Of a stretch of DNA of 64,000 nt, positions 35,517-44,093 are shown piece by piece. Each line of letters begins with the position of its first letter. Position 1 is the stretch's first letter. The position numbers and the translations under genes are program-made. The stretch lies in assembly GCA_965603075.1 (NCBI GenBank), contig CBFDBO010000001.1:124001-188000 (forward strand). The letters run 5' to 3'. Below the pieces are notes generated by a model that searched no databases, was not told the DNA's origin, and worked only from the letters and a program-made list of their open reading frames with translations. This DNA is from JABJOR01 sp965603075 (GTDB lineage: Bacteria; Pseudomonadota; Alphaproteobacteria; Rhodospirillales; Casp-alpha2).

Positions 35517-36749
35517 TTACTGAGACAATCCGACATAGGCATCAGCGATCAAATTTGGATCAGCCATGAGACGGTTTTTCCATTTACCCAGAGATTTACG
35601 CCCTTGGATAAGACCTCGGATGCATCCTATATGTTCTGTACGTCCAAGTGACAACGCCCCGACAAGGGCGTCACCTTTGAATTCTAGGCGAAGATAACGA
35701 TACCTTTCTTCGTCAACAACTTCGGCAAAATCACCACCCACGCCATCCCATTGCCCAAAGGACGCCGATATCAGCCCCGCCGTATCAAGCACGTTCATGC
35801 TCAAGCTTCCTTGATAATGGACTTCTGTACCTGCCATATTAATTGCAGCAATGCGGCCGTGTTCTGTAGCTGTTGGTTGAATAGCGTGCATGGTCCATGT
35901 GTCACCACCATACTCGCGACCCTTTGCACAATCACCCGCAGCATAGATGTTCTCCACGCTGGAGCGGAAGCAATCATCAATGATGATACCATCTTCCATT
36001 TTGATCCCTGTGCCATCAAGAAATTCGATGTTAGATTTAACACCTGTCGCGACGACAACCAGATCAGCGCTTACCGCGTCACCTTTATCAACGCTAACAG
36101 AAAACTTTCCACCCACTTCATCAACAGCCGTTGCCCGGGTTGAAGTCAGAACATTCACCCCTTTATCAATGCACCAACTTTTAATCATACCACCGGCCAT
36201 TTGGTTCATCATGCGCGGAACCATACGATCTTCGGCTTCGATAACCGTTAAATTAACGCCGCGTTCCAACAATGATTCAAGAATAATGCAACCAATAAAA
36301 CCGGCCCCCATTAGAACCACATCAGAACCGGGTGCTGCACGCTGCACGATGTTCTTTGAATCCTCAAGTGTCCAGCAATGATAGATACCAGGACGGTCTA
36401 ATCCGGGAACGGGTGGTTTGATGGGTCGCGCGCCACTGGCAACCAATAATTTGTCGTACTCAACCTTACTGCCACCTTCTAACGATATATTTTGTGCCTT
36501 TACGTCAACGCTGCTTACACGATCATCAACAACTTTGATGCCACAATCATTAAAATACCCATCGGTTTTGCGTAAATAAGTGCCCGATTCCTCGATCTTA
36601 CCCGTTAGGAAATAAGGGATGGCCATACGAGAATGTGGCGATGCCCCCTCCCCGCTGATCATGGTGATTTCAGATGATGGATCTTGCTTGCGCAAAGTTT
36701 CCGCAGCAACAACACCGGCGGGGCCGGCTCCAATGATGACGTATTTCAT
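35517..36749 (-). CDS. FAD-dependent NAD(P)H oxidoreductase subunit of AOR
   Basis: The 410-aa flavoprotein has the N-terminal dinucleotide fold 'KYVIIGAGPAGVVAAETL', a second NAD-binding fold 'DVVLMGAGFIGCIILESLL' and 'NIYAAGDCAKGRE', the pattern of NADH:acceptor reductases of the nitrite/rubredoxin reductase type. ATG 36749 follows AGGAGATACT and is preferred over the open frame to 36800. Its place after the AOR subunit matches the FAD subunit that couples bacterial AOR to NAD. Confidence 0.87.
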   Translation of the reverse strand: MKYVIIGAGPAGVVAAETLRKQDPSSEITMISGEGASPHSRMAIPYFLTGKIEESGTYLRKTDGYFNDCGIKVVDDRVSSVDVKAQNISLEGGSKVEYDKLLVASGARPIKPPVPGLDRPGIYHCWTLEDSKNIVQRAAPGSDVVLMGAGFIGCIILESLLERGVNLTVIEAEDRMVPRMMNQMAGGMIKSWCIDKGVNVLTSTRATAVDEVGGKFSVSVDKGDAVSADLVVVATGVKSNIEFLDGTGIKMEDGIIIDDCFRSSVENIYAAGDCAKGREYGGDTWTMHAIQPTATEHGRIAAINMAGTEVHYQGSLSMNVLDTAGLISASFGQWDGVGGDFAEVVDEERYRYLRLEFKGDALVGALSLGRTEHIGCIRGLIQGRKSLGKWKNRLMADPNLIADAYVGLSQ

Positions 36750-36819
36750 AGTATCTCCTGTAATTGATAAAGAACAACCGCAGAGCTGATTACCAACCAA
36801 CTCTGCGGAAATTACTTCA

Positions 36820-38667
36820 TCACATATTCAGACGTTGAGCCGTTTCGTTTGTTGGAACACCCTCGGGTGTCCAGCCACGAAGCTCGTAATATTCTGGTAA
36901 CATCTCGGCAAGTTTACTGGTCATGCCTTTTGCAGGGCCCGTTTTCGCGGCTTCCTTTACAAGACGTTCTGGCAATTTATCATCGGCGGCTGTAAATCCA
37001 GCAGCGTTGTTAAACTGACGTTCCAGATTCCAAATACGTTCGCCAACTTCCAGTAACTTTTCAGTAGACCAATCACCTTCACATGCCGCATCGATTTGTG
37101 GTGATAAATCATCCAGTGTCCATGCAAATGTTGTGAAGATACAAACACCCGCAGAATCGAATGCAGCTGTTGCATCTTGGAACGCTTTAACCAAACCAGC
37201 TTTACCTTCAGAGGCGAGCGGATCGGTTTTTTCAGGGATACCCAGAACTTCGGATGCCACTGTATAGCTGCGTAAATGACAAGCACCACGGTTAGACGTT
37301 GCGTAAGTCAGTCCCATACCCTGAATACCACGGGAGTCATAAGCCGGGAATTCTTGGCTTTTAACGGACATGGAAAGCTCAGGTCTGCCATATTTTTCAC
37401 ACATTAATTTTGAACCAAGGCCCAAATCAACGCCAAAACCTTCTTGTTTACCAACCAATTCGGCCATGGTGCAGAGTGCCTCAGCATTACCGAAGTTTAG
37501 CTCAACACCGCCTGTTTCTTTGGTGGTGATAACGCCTTCTTCAAATAATTCCATGGCGGCACCAAGTGTTGCCCCAAACGAAATTGGATCGTAACCATGT
37601 TCGTTACAAATAAAGTTGGCAAATGTGGCAGCATCAAGATCGTTAACACCTGTGGCGGCACCCAACGACCAGGCAGCTTCATATTCCAAACCACCAGAAG
37701 CTTTTTGATATTCAGGACGGTCTTTGACGGAAAAATGCGTCCGTTCAATAACCGAGACGCGTCCACATGCAATGGTGCAACCAAAACAAGCCTGTGTGTT
37801 AACCAAGTTTGATTTACCATCGCTTGAACGGACTTCTGCCATGGCTTCAGCAGAAATATCATTGGCACCTTCAAACTGGGTCTCACGGTGATTACGGGTT
37901 GGCAATGCACCGGTCTCATTGATAACGTTCATCAGAACTTGCGTTCCAAAAGCAGGAAGTCCCTGTCCGGTAACAGCGTTACCATTTAAGACATCAATGC
38001 CATCACTGACCGCCCCAAGGAAGCGGGGAGCATCTTTGACCCGCACACCTTTTGTTCCGCGAATGGCAACAGCTTTGAGATTTTTTGATCCCATGACTGT
38101 ACCAACACCGGAACGACCCGCTGCACGGTCCATATCATTCACAATACAGGCATACTTACAGCCTTTTTCGCCAGACACACCAATTGATGCAACTCTGATA
38201 AGGGGATCGCCGTGTTTAGCTTTGATCCCTTCTTCGGTATTCCAAACTGTGTCACCCCAATAAGCACTGGCGTCTATTAATTGCACATCGTCATTTTCAA
38301 TGAACAAATAGACCGGTTTATCGGCGCGTCCTTCAAAAATGATCATGTCATAACCAGCATTCTTCATTTCGTTTCCAAAGAAACCGCCGGAATTTGAACA
38401 CGCAATCGCACCCGTTAAAGCCCCTTTAGTTACAACAGAATAACGTCCCGCCGTTGAGGCATTTGTGCCTGTTAAGGGACCTGTGGTCATGATCATCTTG
38501 TTGTCTGGGGACAATGGATCTACTTTTGGATCGATTTCTTCAGACAGATATTTTGTTGCTAAGCCACGTTGACCAAGATATTTTTCAGCCCATTCCATAT
38601 TCAATGGTTCATTGGTGCATGTGCCGCTTGTTAAATTAACTCGAAGGACGTTTTTTGCCCAAGCCAT
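36820..38667 (-). CDS. aor: Tungsten-containing aldehyde:ferredoxin oxidoreductase catalytic subunit
   Basis: The 615-aa AOR-family enzyme oxidises aldehydes to acids (and can run in reverse) on a bis-pterin tungsten centre. The [4Fe-4S] Cys are visible: C294-x2-C297-x3-C301 and C509 ('SAGVCIFTTFAW'). Family stretches include 'TGPLTGTNASTAGRYSVVTKGALTG' (in part), 'RSGVGTVMGSKNLKAVAIRG' and 'NRGACHLRSYTVASEVLG'. It lies between the four-cluster ferredoxin and the FAD subunit, like the NAD-linked AOR of denitrifying betaproteobacteria. Confidence 0.93.
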   Translation of the reverse strand: MAWAKNVLRVNLTSGTCTNEPLNMEWAEKYLGQRGLATKYLSEEIDPKVDPLSPDNKMIMTTGPLTGTNASTAGRYSVVTKGALTGAIACSNSGGFFGNEMKNAGYDMIIFEGRADKPVYLFIENDDVQLIDASAYWGDTVWNTEEGIKAKHGDPLIRVASIGVSGEKGCKYACIVNDMDRAAGRSGVGTVMGSKNLKAVAIRGTKGVRVKDAPRFLGAVSDGIDVLNGNAVTGQGLPAFGTQVLMNVINETGALPTRNHRETQFEGANDISAEAMAEVRSSDGKSNLVNTQACFGCTIACGRVSVIERTHFSVKDRPEYQKASGGLEYEAAWSLGAATGVNDLDAATFANFICNEHGYDPISFGATLGAAMELFEEGVITTKETGGVELNFGNAEALCTMAELVGKQEGFGVDLGLGSKLMCEKYGRPELSMSVKSQEFPAYDSRGIQGMGLTYATSNRGACHLRSYTVASEVLGIPEKTDPLASEGKAGLVKAFQDATAAFDSAGVCIFTTFAWTLDDLSPQIDAACEGDWSTEKLLEVGERIWNLERQFNNAAGFTAADDKLPERLVKEAAKTGPAKGMTSKLAEMLPEYYELRGWTPEGVPTNETAQRLNM

Positions 38668-38692
38668 ATCACTCTCCTAGTAAAATTATTCG

Positions 38693-39172
38693 TTAAGATG
38701 CTACCTGTGCGCCTGCATCAGTTTTTAACGCCCATGACCGCATTTTATCTAATCCGGTCCAATTGGCATCTACGAAGGTAATTGCACTTGTTGGACACGC
38801 CTTGGCACATTCTGGGTCCCCACCGCAAAGGTCACACTTCATGACTTTGCCGGTATCCGCATTATAATTTATTGTGCCGAATGGACAGGCAATGGTGCAG
38901 ACTTTGCAACCAACACACGTCGCATCATTGACGATTTTAGCACCCGTTGCCGCATCAAGGGTAATGGCATCGACTGGACAAGCCTGCAGGCACCATGCAT
39001 CAGAGCATTGTGTGCACGTATAAGGAACGGCACGCCCCTCGTCATGAAAGCGGAACACTTTAATACGTGATTTTGATGGATTGAACACACCTTCATTCTC
39101 ATACGAACAAGCCAGTTCGCATTGTAGGCAACCCGTACATATTGACGGATCTATGCTAAGTGATTTTTGCAT
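38693..39172 (-). CDS. Four-[4Fe-4S] ferredoxin subunit of AOR
   Basis: The 159-aa protein has sixteen Cys in four cluster motifs: 'CTGCLQCELAC', 'CTQCSDAWCLQACP', 'CVGCKVCTIACP' and 'CDLCGGDPECAKACP'. This HycB/HybA-like arrangement passes electrons between the tungsten subunit and the FAD subunit. It is the first gene of the operon, 25 nt before the AOR subunit. Two palindromic repeats lie upstream, at 39189-39228. Confidence 0.9.
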   Translation of the reverse strand: MQKSLSIDPSICTGCLQCELACSYENEGVFNPSKSRIKVFRFHDEGRAVPYTCTQCSDAWCLQACPVDAITLDAATGAKIVNDATCVGCKVCTIACPFGTINYNADTGKVMKCDLCGGDPECAKACPTSAITFVDANWTGLDKMRSWALKTDAGAQVAS

Positions 39173-39188
39173 ATAAACTCTCCCATTT

Positions 39189-39228
39189 TTAGCCCTGAAC
39201 AGGCTTTATTTAGCCCATAACGGGCTAT
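39189..39228. promoter_or_regulatory. Two 19-bp palindromic repeats 21 bp apart upstream of the AOR operon
   Basis: TTAGCCCTGAACAGGCTTT (39189-39207) and TTAGCCCATAACGGGCTAT (39210-39228) match at 15 of 19 positions. Each is an inverted repeat (AGCC-N7-GGCT and TAGCCC-N5-GGGCTA). Their starts are 21 bp apart, two helical turns, so two dimers would sit on the same face of DNA. They lie 17-56 nt before the first AOR gene and are probably a regulator site. Confidence 0.5.
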
Positions 39229-39439
39229 GTTTAAGATACTTCAGGGATCTTTTTAATAAATTACACCCGAAACATCTGAATTATTTACGTCCTTGATGAA
39301 GGTACGTTGACCATATATTACCATAACAAATTTATATTGCAGTTAGTTTTTTGTTTTTTATTTTCAAAAATATCGACAATAAGTAAACCTAATGCATTCA
39401 TGAAACAAAATTCTATATAACTTAAGGGATATACATAGA

Positions 39440-40399
39440 ATGATTAGTTTTGATAATTTTGCCCAACTGCCCCACGCAATTACATTGCTTGGCATGTCAG
39501 GTGTTGGCAAAACCGTACTATCAACCAGCTTACGCCGTACGGCGAATTGGTATCATTATTCTGCAGATTATCGCATTGGCACCCGGTATTTAGCAGAAGA
39601 TATCCTCGATAATATCAAATATAAGATCATGCATATGGGGGATCGATTTGTCGCAAACCTGTTACGATCTGATTCTATCTACATCAATCACAATATTACT
39701 GTCGATAATTTAGACCCCGTTTCAACATTTTTGGGGATGTATGGTGATAGCAAAAGCGATGGGCTTGGAAAATCATTGTTTCTGGAACGGCAAGATATGT
39801 ACCGCCGTGCAGAGATAAACTCTATGCTGGATGTCAGTCGTTTCATCGACAAGGCTTGGGATATCTATCGTTGCAATAACTTCATTAATGATGCCAGTGG
39901 TAGCTTGTGTGAGATTGTAGATCCATCAAACCCTGACGATCCAGTTATAGCCGCCCTGCGCAGAGAAACCCTTATCATGTATATAAAACCCAATACGGTC
40001 TATGAGGAAGCCCTCAAAAGACGCGCTCACAGTCATCCCAAGCCGTTATTTTATAATCCTGATTTCATTACCCCAAAGCTCGCTAATCAACCCAGTGATG
40101 GTGCTGGAATTGACCCGGTGACCTTTGCCCGCCCCCTTTTTCCAGAATTATTAACGTTCCGTAAGCCTCGCTACGAGGAAATGGCGGAAAAATTTGGCTT
40201 TGTCATTGAAGCGGATCAATTATTCGATGAAGCTGATAGTGAAGACGATAATCCAGTGTCAGGCCGTTTCATGGAAAAGCTATATGAAATGATTGGCACA
40301 CAAGTTGACGGTCATTCGCATGCTTCGAATAACTTTGCTATGTATCTGGAATCATGCGAAAAACGCCAAACTCTAAGAAATTTAGTCAAAGAAATATAG
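39440..40399 (+). CDS. P-loop ATPase-like protein
   Basis: The 319-aa protein has a P-loop 'LGMSGVGKTVLSTSLRR' at residues about 17-30 and later 'NFINDASGSLCEIVDP' and 'RETLIMYIKPN'. The rest is alpha/beta without a recognised accessory domain. An ATPase of this type before metA occurs in other alphaproteobacteria. The function is unknown; a kinase-like or nucleotide-dependent role is possible. It ends 26 nt before metA. Confidence 0.75.
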   Translation: MISFDNFAQLPHAITLLGMSGVGKTVLSTSLRRTANWYHYSADYRIGTRYLAEDILDNIKYKIMHMGDRFVANLLRSDSIYINHNITVDNLDPVSTFLGMYGDSKSDGLGKSLFLERQDMYRRAEINSMLDVSRFIDKAWDIYRCNNFINDASGSLCEIVDPSNPDDPVIAALRRETLIMYIKPNTVYEEALKRRAHSHPKPLFYNPDFITPKLANQPSDGAGIDPVTFARPLFPELLTFRKPRYEEMAEKFGFVIEADQLFDEADSEDDNPVSGRFMEKLYEMIGTQVDGHSHASNNFAMYLESCEKRQTLRNLVKEI

Positions 40400-40425
40400 A
40401 TTGAAGAAAAAGCAGGTTAGCTGAA

Positions 40426-41343
40426 ATGCCCATCAAAATTCACCATAACCTTCCCGCCAGAAAGATACTGGCCGAAGAAGGTGTCCAACTTATCAAGGAC
40501 ACAGATGCCGTTCGACAAGATATTCGACCGCTGCGCATTGCTTTGCTCAATCTGATGCCGCTAAAGATCAAGACTGAAACTCAAATTGCTCGGGTTCTAG
40601 CGGGCTCCCCTCTGCAAGTTGAAATGACCTTGATGGCGCCGACCAACTATATACCGAAGAATACATCACGCGAACATATGCTGGATTTTTATAATCCCTT
40701 TTCGGATATCAAGGATCAAAAATTTGATGGTTTGATTATCACAGGTGCGCCTATCGAGAAATTGAATTTTGAAGATGTCGAATATTGGGATGAGCTTTGC
40801 AATATCTTTGATTGGGCAAAATCTAATATCCACAGTATGTTTACGTTATGTTGGGGGGCGCAGGCCGCTCTAAATCATTATTATGATATCCCTAAATATC
40901 GACTGCCAGAAAAACGCTTCGGGGTCTATAATCACCGTGTCCTAGATCATACCCCCCTGCTTATGCATGGCTTAAATGATGTCTTCCCGGTTCCCGTTTC
41001 ACGCCACACAGAAACCCATCACAACGATTTGAATGCTTTTCCAAATTTAGAGGTTCTTATAGAATCAAATGAAGCTGGATTATGTCTTGTCCGTGATACG
41101 GTGCTTAATCATGTTCATATGTTTAATCATATGGAATACGATTCAAATACCTTGGATCAAGAATATCGTCGAGATTTAGGCAAAGGCGACAATGTCCCTA
41201 TTCCGCTTAATTATTATAAAGATGATAACCCGGATAATGATCCCGTGAATACCTGGCGCAGCAATGCCCATCTCTTATTCGCCAATTGGCTCAATGATAT
41301 CTATCAAACCACGCCTTATGATGTACAAAAAATCGGTTCATGA
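40426..41343 (+). CDS. metA: Homoserine O-acyltransferase MetA (acetyl type predicted)
   Basis: MetA acylates homoserine at the entry to methionine synthesis. The catalytic Cys is in 'MFTLCWGAQAALNHYYDI', and 'PLKIKTETQIARVL' is a family stretch. Residue 111 is Glu ('ITGAPIEKLNFEDVEYW'). In structure-based work Glu at this position goes with acetyl-CoA use, and Gly (E. coli) with succinyl-CoA. So this is predicted to be an acetyltransferase despite the MetA family name. Its stop overlaps the next start (TCATGA). Confidence 0.93.
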   Translation: MPIKIHHNLPARKILAEEGVQLIKDTDAVRQDIRPLRIALLNLMPLKIKTETQIARVLAGSPLQVEMTLMAPTNYIPKNTSREHMLDFYNPFSDIKDQKFDGLIITGAPIEKLNFEDVEYWDELCNIFDWAKSNIHSMFTLCWGAQAALNHYYDIPKYRLPEKRFGVYNHRVLDHTPLLMHGLNDVFPVPVSRHTETHHNDLNAFPNLEVLIESNEAGLCLVRDTVLNHVHMFNHMEYDSNTLDQEYRRDLGKGDNVPIPLNYYKDDNPDNDPVNTWRSNAHLLFANWLNDIYQTTPYDVQKIGS

Positions 41344-41915
41344 AGTTAGAGCTTTATTCTGAACGTTTGTTCCTTCGCCCCTTATGCGAAGATGACTTCG
41401 ATATGATGCTGGCTCTAACCACCAACCCCGATGTCATGAAATTTGTTGCCACGCCCCGAACAAAAGAAGAAGCAACACACAATTTTACATATCGATTAAA
41501 TCGGTGTGGTCTGGGGTGTATTGGTATCTGGTGTATCATTGAGCAGGCTACGGGTGAGAAACTTGGTACAACGGCTCTACTGGGAATGCCCATTGAACAA
41601 GAAAATCGGAATTGGGAATATGAATTTAATGACCCCATACCGGATGGTGATATTGAAATTGGCTATTTGTTAAATAAACCGGCTTGGGGGAAGGGTTATG
41701 CATCAGAAGCAGCGGGACGTTTATTACAATTTGCTTTTGAAGATACACCACTTAAAGAAGTTGTCGCCACATTGGATGATGAAAACAATAATTCCCGCAA
41801 TGTCTTGCAAAAAATAGGTTTGCGAGAAGTCGGCAGGCGGTTTGCTTACGGTGAAGAAAACTGTGCTGATTTCCGTATTACAAAAAGGCAATGGTTGAAT
41901 TTAAATGAAACTTGA
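41340..41915 (+). CDS. GNAT family N-acetyltransferase (copy 1)
   Basis: The 191-aa RimJ/RimL-like GNAT has 'LYSERLFLRPL', 'IEIGYLLNKPAWGKGYASEAAGRLLQFAF' (in part, with the Q/R-x2-G-x-G/A acetyl-CoA loop as 'WGKGYA') and 'NSRNVLQKIGLREVGRR'. It overlaps metA by 4 nt and its own paralog by 11 nt. The acceptor is unknown. Confidence 0.85.
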   Translation: MKLELYSERLFLRPLCEDDFDMMLALTTNPDVMKFVATPRTKEEATHNFTYRLNRCGLGCIGIWCIIEQATGEKLGTTALLGMPIEQENRNWEYEFNDPIPDGDIEIGYLLNKPAWGKGYASEAAGRLLQFAFEDTPLKEVVATLDDENNNSRNVLQKIGLREVGRRFAYGEENCADFRITKRQWLNLNET

Positions 41916-42480
41916 ACTTCAAACAGAGCGTTTAACACTGCGTCCAATAGATTTGGATGATCTTGATTTGGCCCTTGAATTATTTACCGATGAAGAGGTA
42001 TCTCGTCATATCGGTGGATTGCAAACCGCTGAAAAAATTGAACGCGAGATGCCAACATATATTAAGCGATGTGGCGGTGGTTGCATCGGCATTTGGTGCA
42101 TTATAGATAAAAGCAACAATGAAAAAATTGGCACTTCTATCTTATTACCGCTTCCTATTGATATTGATGATACGGATTGGGACCTCATCAAAGGCTCCGA
42201 GATCCCTGATGGCGACATTGAAATTGGTTATGTTTTAAAAAAGCCTGTTTGGGGAAAGGGTATCGCAACAGAAGCTGGAAAACGGCTATTACAGTTTGCC
42301 TTTGAAGAAACCTCCTTATTAGAGGTTGTCGCCACATTGGAAGACGAAAACGTTAAATCGCGACACGTCCTTGAAAAGATGGGCTTGCGAGAAGTCGGCA
42401 GAAGGCTTGCTTACGGTGTAGAAAACAGCGCCGACTTCCGCATTACCAAAGATGATTGGCTTGATCGATCTAAAATTTAA
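41905..42480 (+). CDS. GNAT family N-acetyltransferase (copy 2)
   Basis: The 191-aa paralog of the previous gene shares 'GCIGIWCII', 'IPDGDIEIGY', 'RLLQFAFE', 'LREVGRR' and 'ADFRITK', and diverges mainly in the first 75 residues. It overlaps copy 1 by 11 nt (AATGAAACTTGA) and its stop overlaps the convergent serA stop by 11 nt. The pair is a tandem duplication with the acetyl-CoA half conserved, suggesting different acceptors. Confidence 0.85.
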   Translation: MKLELQTERLTLRPIDLDDLDLALELFTDEEVSRHIGGLQTAEKIEREMPTYIKRCGGGCIGIWCIIDKSNNEKIGTSILLPLPIDIDDTDWDLIKGSEIPDGDIEIGYVLKKPVWGKGIATEAGKRLLQFAFEETSLLEVVATLEDENVKSRHVLEKMGLREVGRRLAYGVENSADFRITKDDWLDRSKI

Positions 42481-44044
42481 GTGATACGGCCTGTGTTACC
42501 AGGTCAAGAGCCATAATTTCATCCATTACCGATTTGTTCGGCGTTTCGTCAATTTCAAGTAAGGCAATTGCATTACCGCCTTTATCAGCACGCCCTAAAT
42601 GGAATGTGGCGATGTTGATACCTGCATCACCCAAAACAGTTCCCATCTTACCAATCAAACCCGGCTGATCCATGTTGGTAACATACAGCATATTTTCCGA
42701 CAGTGTTGCATCCATGGCGATGTTTTTGATCTTAATAATGCGGGGCTTTTTATTAAAAAGAGAACCGGAAATTGAGCGAACTTGCTGATCCGTTGTTACA
42801 GTTAAAATGATGCGCGTATTATAGGCACCCGCTTTGTCAGATGTTGCCACACGAATTTTTATGCCGCGTTTTTCTGCAACGGCGGGGGCCGATACCATAT
42901 TGATATCGTCCATTTGTGGGGCCAACAGACCTTTTAGCAATACAGCCGTAAGGGGTTTATTATTAAGTGCTGCAGCCTCCCCTTCGTAACAGATATCAAC
43001 TTCGGTAATAGATGAACGGGTGACTTGCCCTGTAAAAGCACCCAGTTGTTCAACCAATGTCATATATGGTTTTAATCGTGGCGCGTCTTCGGCGCTAACC
43101 GATGGCATATTCAAAGCGTTTGTAACAGCACCACTGAGCAAATAATCAGAAATTTGCTCAGCTACTTGCAAAGCGACATTTTCCTGTGCTTCGCTGGTAG
43201 AAGCGCCAAGATGTGGTGTCGCAATAACGTTTTCCATACCAAACAGTGGGTTTTCTTTTGCCGGTTCTTTTTCGAACACATCTAGGGCAGCACCCGCGAC
43301 CTGCCCAGTTTGTAATGCTTCTTTGAGGTCAGCCTCAACCACCAAACCACCACGGGCGCAATTAACGATGCGGACACCCTTTTTCATTTTTGCCATAGCA
43401 GCGGCATCAATAATGCCGCGTGTGCTATCGGTCATGGGCGTATGCAAAGTTATAAAATCTGATTTCGCCACAAGCGTGTCAAAATCAACTTTTTCAATAC
43501 CGTATTCGGCGGCGCGTTCTTCACTTAAAAATGGATCAAAGGCAATGACCTTCATTTTCAAACCCTGCGCGCGATCCGCGACAATGGCGCCAATGTTACC
43601 ACAGCCAATAACGCCCAGAACTTTGTTCATAAGCTCAACACCCATAAAGCGGGATTTCTCCCATTTACCAGCGTGCGTTGATGCGTTGGCCTGCGGGATA
43701 TCGCGCGCCAAAGATGTGATCATCGAAATTGCATGTTCCGCCGTTGTAATGGCGTTTCCGAAGGGCGTGTTCATCACGACGATGCCTTTCGCGGTGGCCG
43801 CAGGGATGTCGACGTTATCGACACCGATACCCGCGCGACCAATAACTTTTAGATTGTTTGCCGCCGAAATAATGGCTTCGGTTGCCGTTGTTGCGGATCG
43901 AATTGCCAGACCATCATAATCGCCAATGCAAGCCTCCAGTTCTTCTGGGGTCATACCGGGCTTGTAATCAACATCTACACCACGGCGTTTAAAACAATCT
44001 TCAGCAAGTGGGCTCATCTTATCGGATATTAGTACTTTGGGCAT
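42470..44044 (-). CDS. serA: D-3-phosphoglycerate dehydrogenase SerA
   Basis: SerA is the first enzyme of serine synthesis. The 524-aa long form has the NAD-binding 'VIGCGNIGAIVADRAQGLKM', the catalytic 'RIVNCARGGLVVE' and 'TPHLGASTSEAQENVA', an intervening domain, and a C-terminal ACT domain ('YVTNMDQPGLIGKMGTVLGD') for serine control. serC follows upstream on the same strand with a 49-nt gap, so serC-serA form one operon. Confidence 0.96.
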   Translation of the reverse strand: MPKVLISDKMSPLAEDCFKRRGVDVDYKPGMTPEELEACIGDYDGLAIRSATTATEAIISAANNLKVIGRAGIGVDNVDIPAATAKGIVVMNTPFGNAITTAEHAISMITSLARDIPQANASTHAGKWEKSRFMGVELMNKVLGVIGCGNIGAIVADRAQGLKMKVIAFDPFLSEERAAEYGIEKVDFDTLVAKSDFITLHTPMTDSTRGIIDAAAMAKMKKGVRIVNCARGGLVVEADLKEALQTGQVAGAALDVFEKEPAKENPLFGMENVIATPHLGASTSEAQENVALQVAEQISDYLLSGAVTNALNMPSVSAEDAPRLKPYMTLVEQLGAFTGQVTRSSITEVDICYEGEAAALNNKPLTAVLLKGLLAPQMDDINMVSAPAVAEKRGIKIRVATSDKAGAYNTRIILTVTTDQQVRSISGSLFNKKPRIIKIKNIAMDATLSENMLYVTNMDQPGLIGKMGTVLGDAGINIATFHLGRADKGGNAIALLEIDETPNKSVMDEIMALDLVTQAVSLKF

Positions 44045-44093
44045 AACGCCCCCCTTTATTGTTTAGCTATAATTATAATTTTAATTGGAGTCT

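Noticed and set aside
43323..43919. 198-codon plus-strand ORF
   Set aside because: Antisense to serA, which is intact and recognisable.
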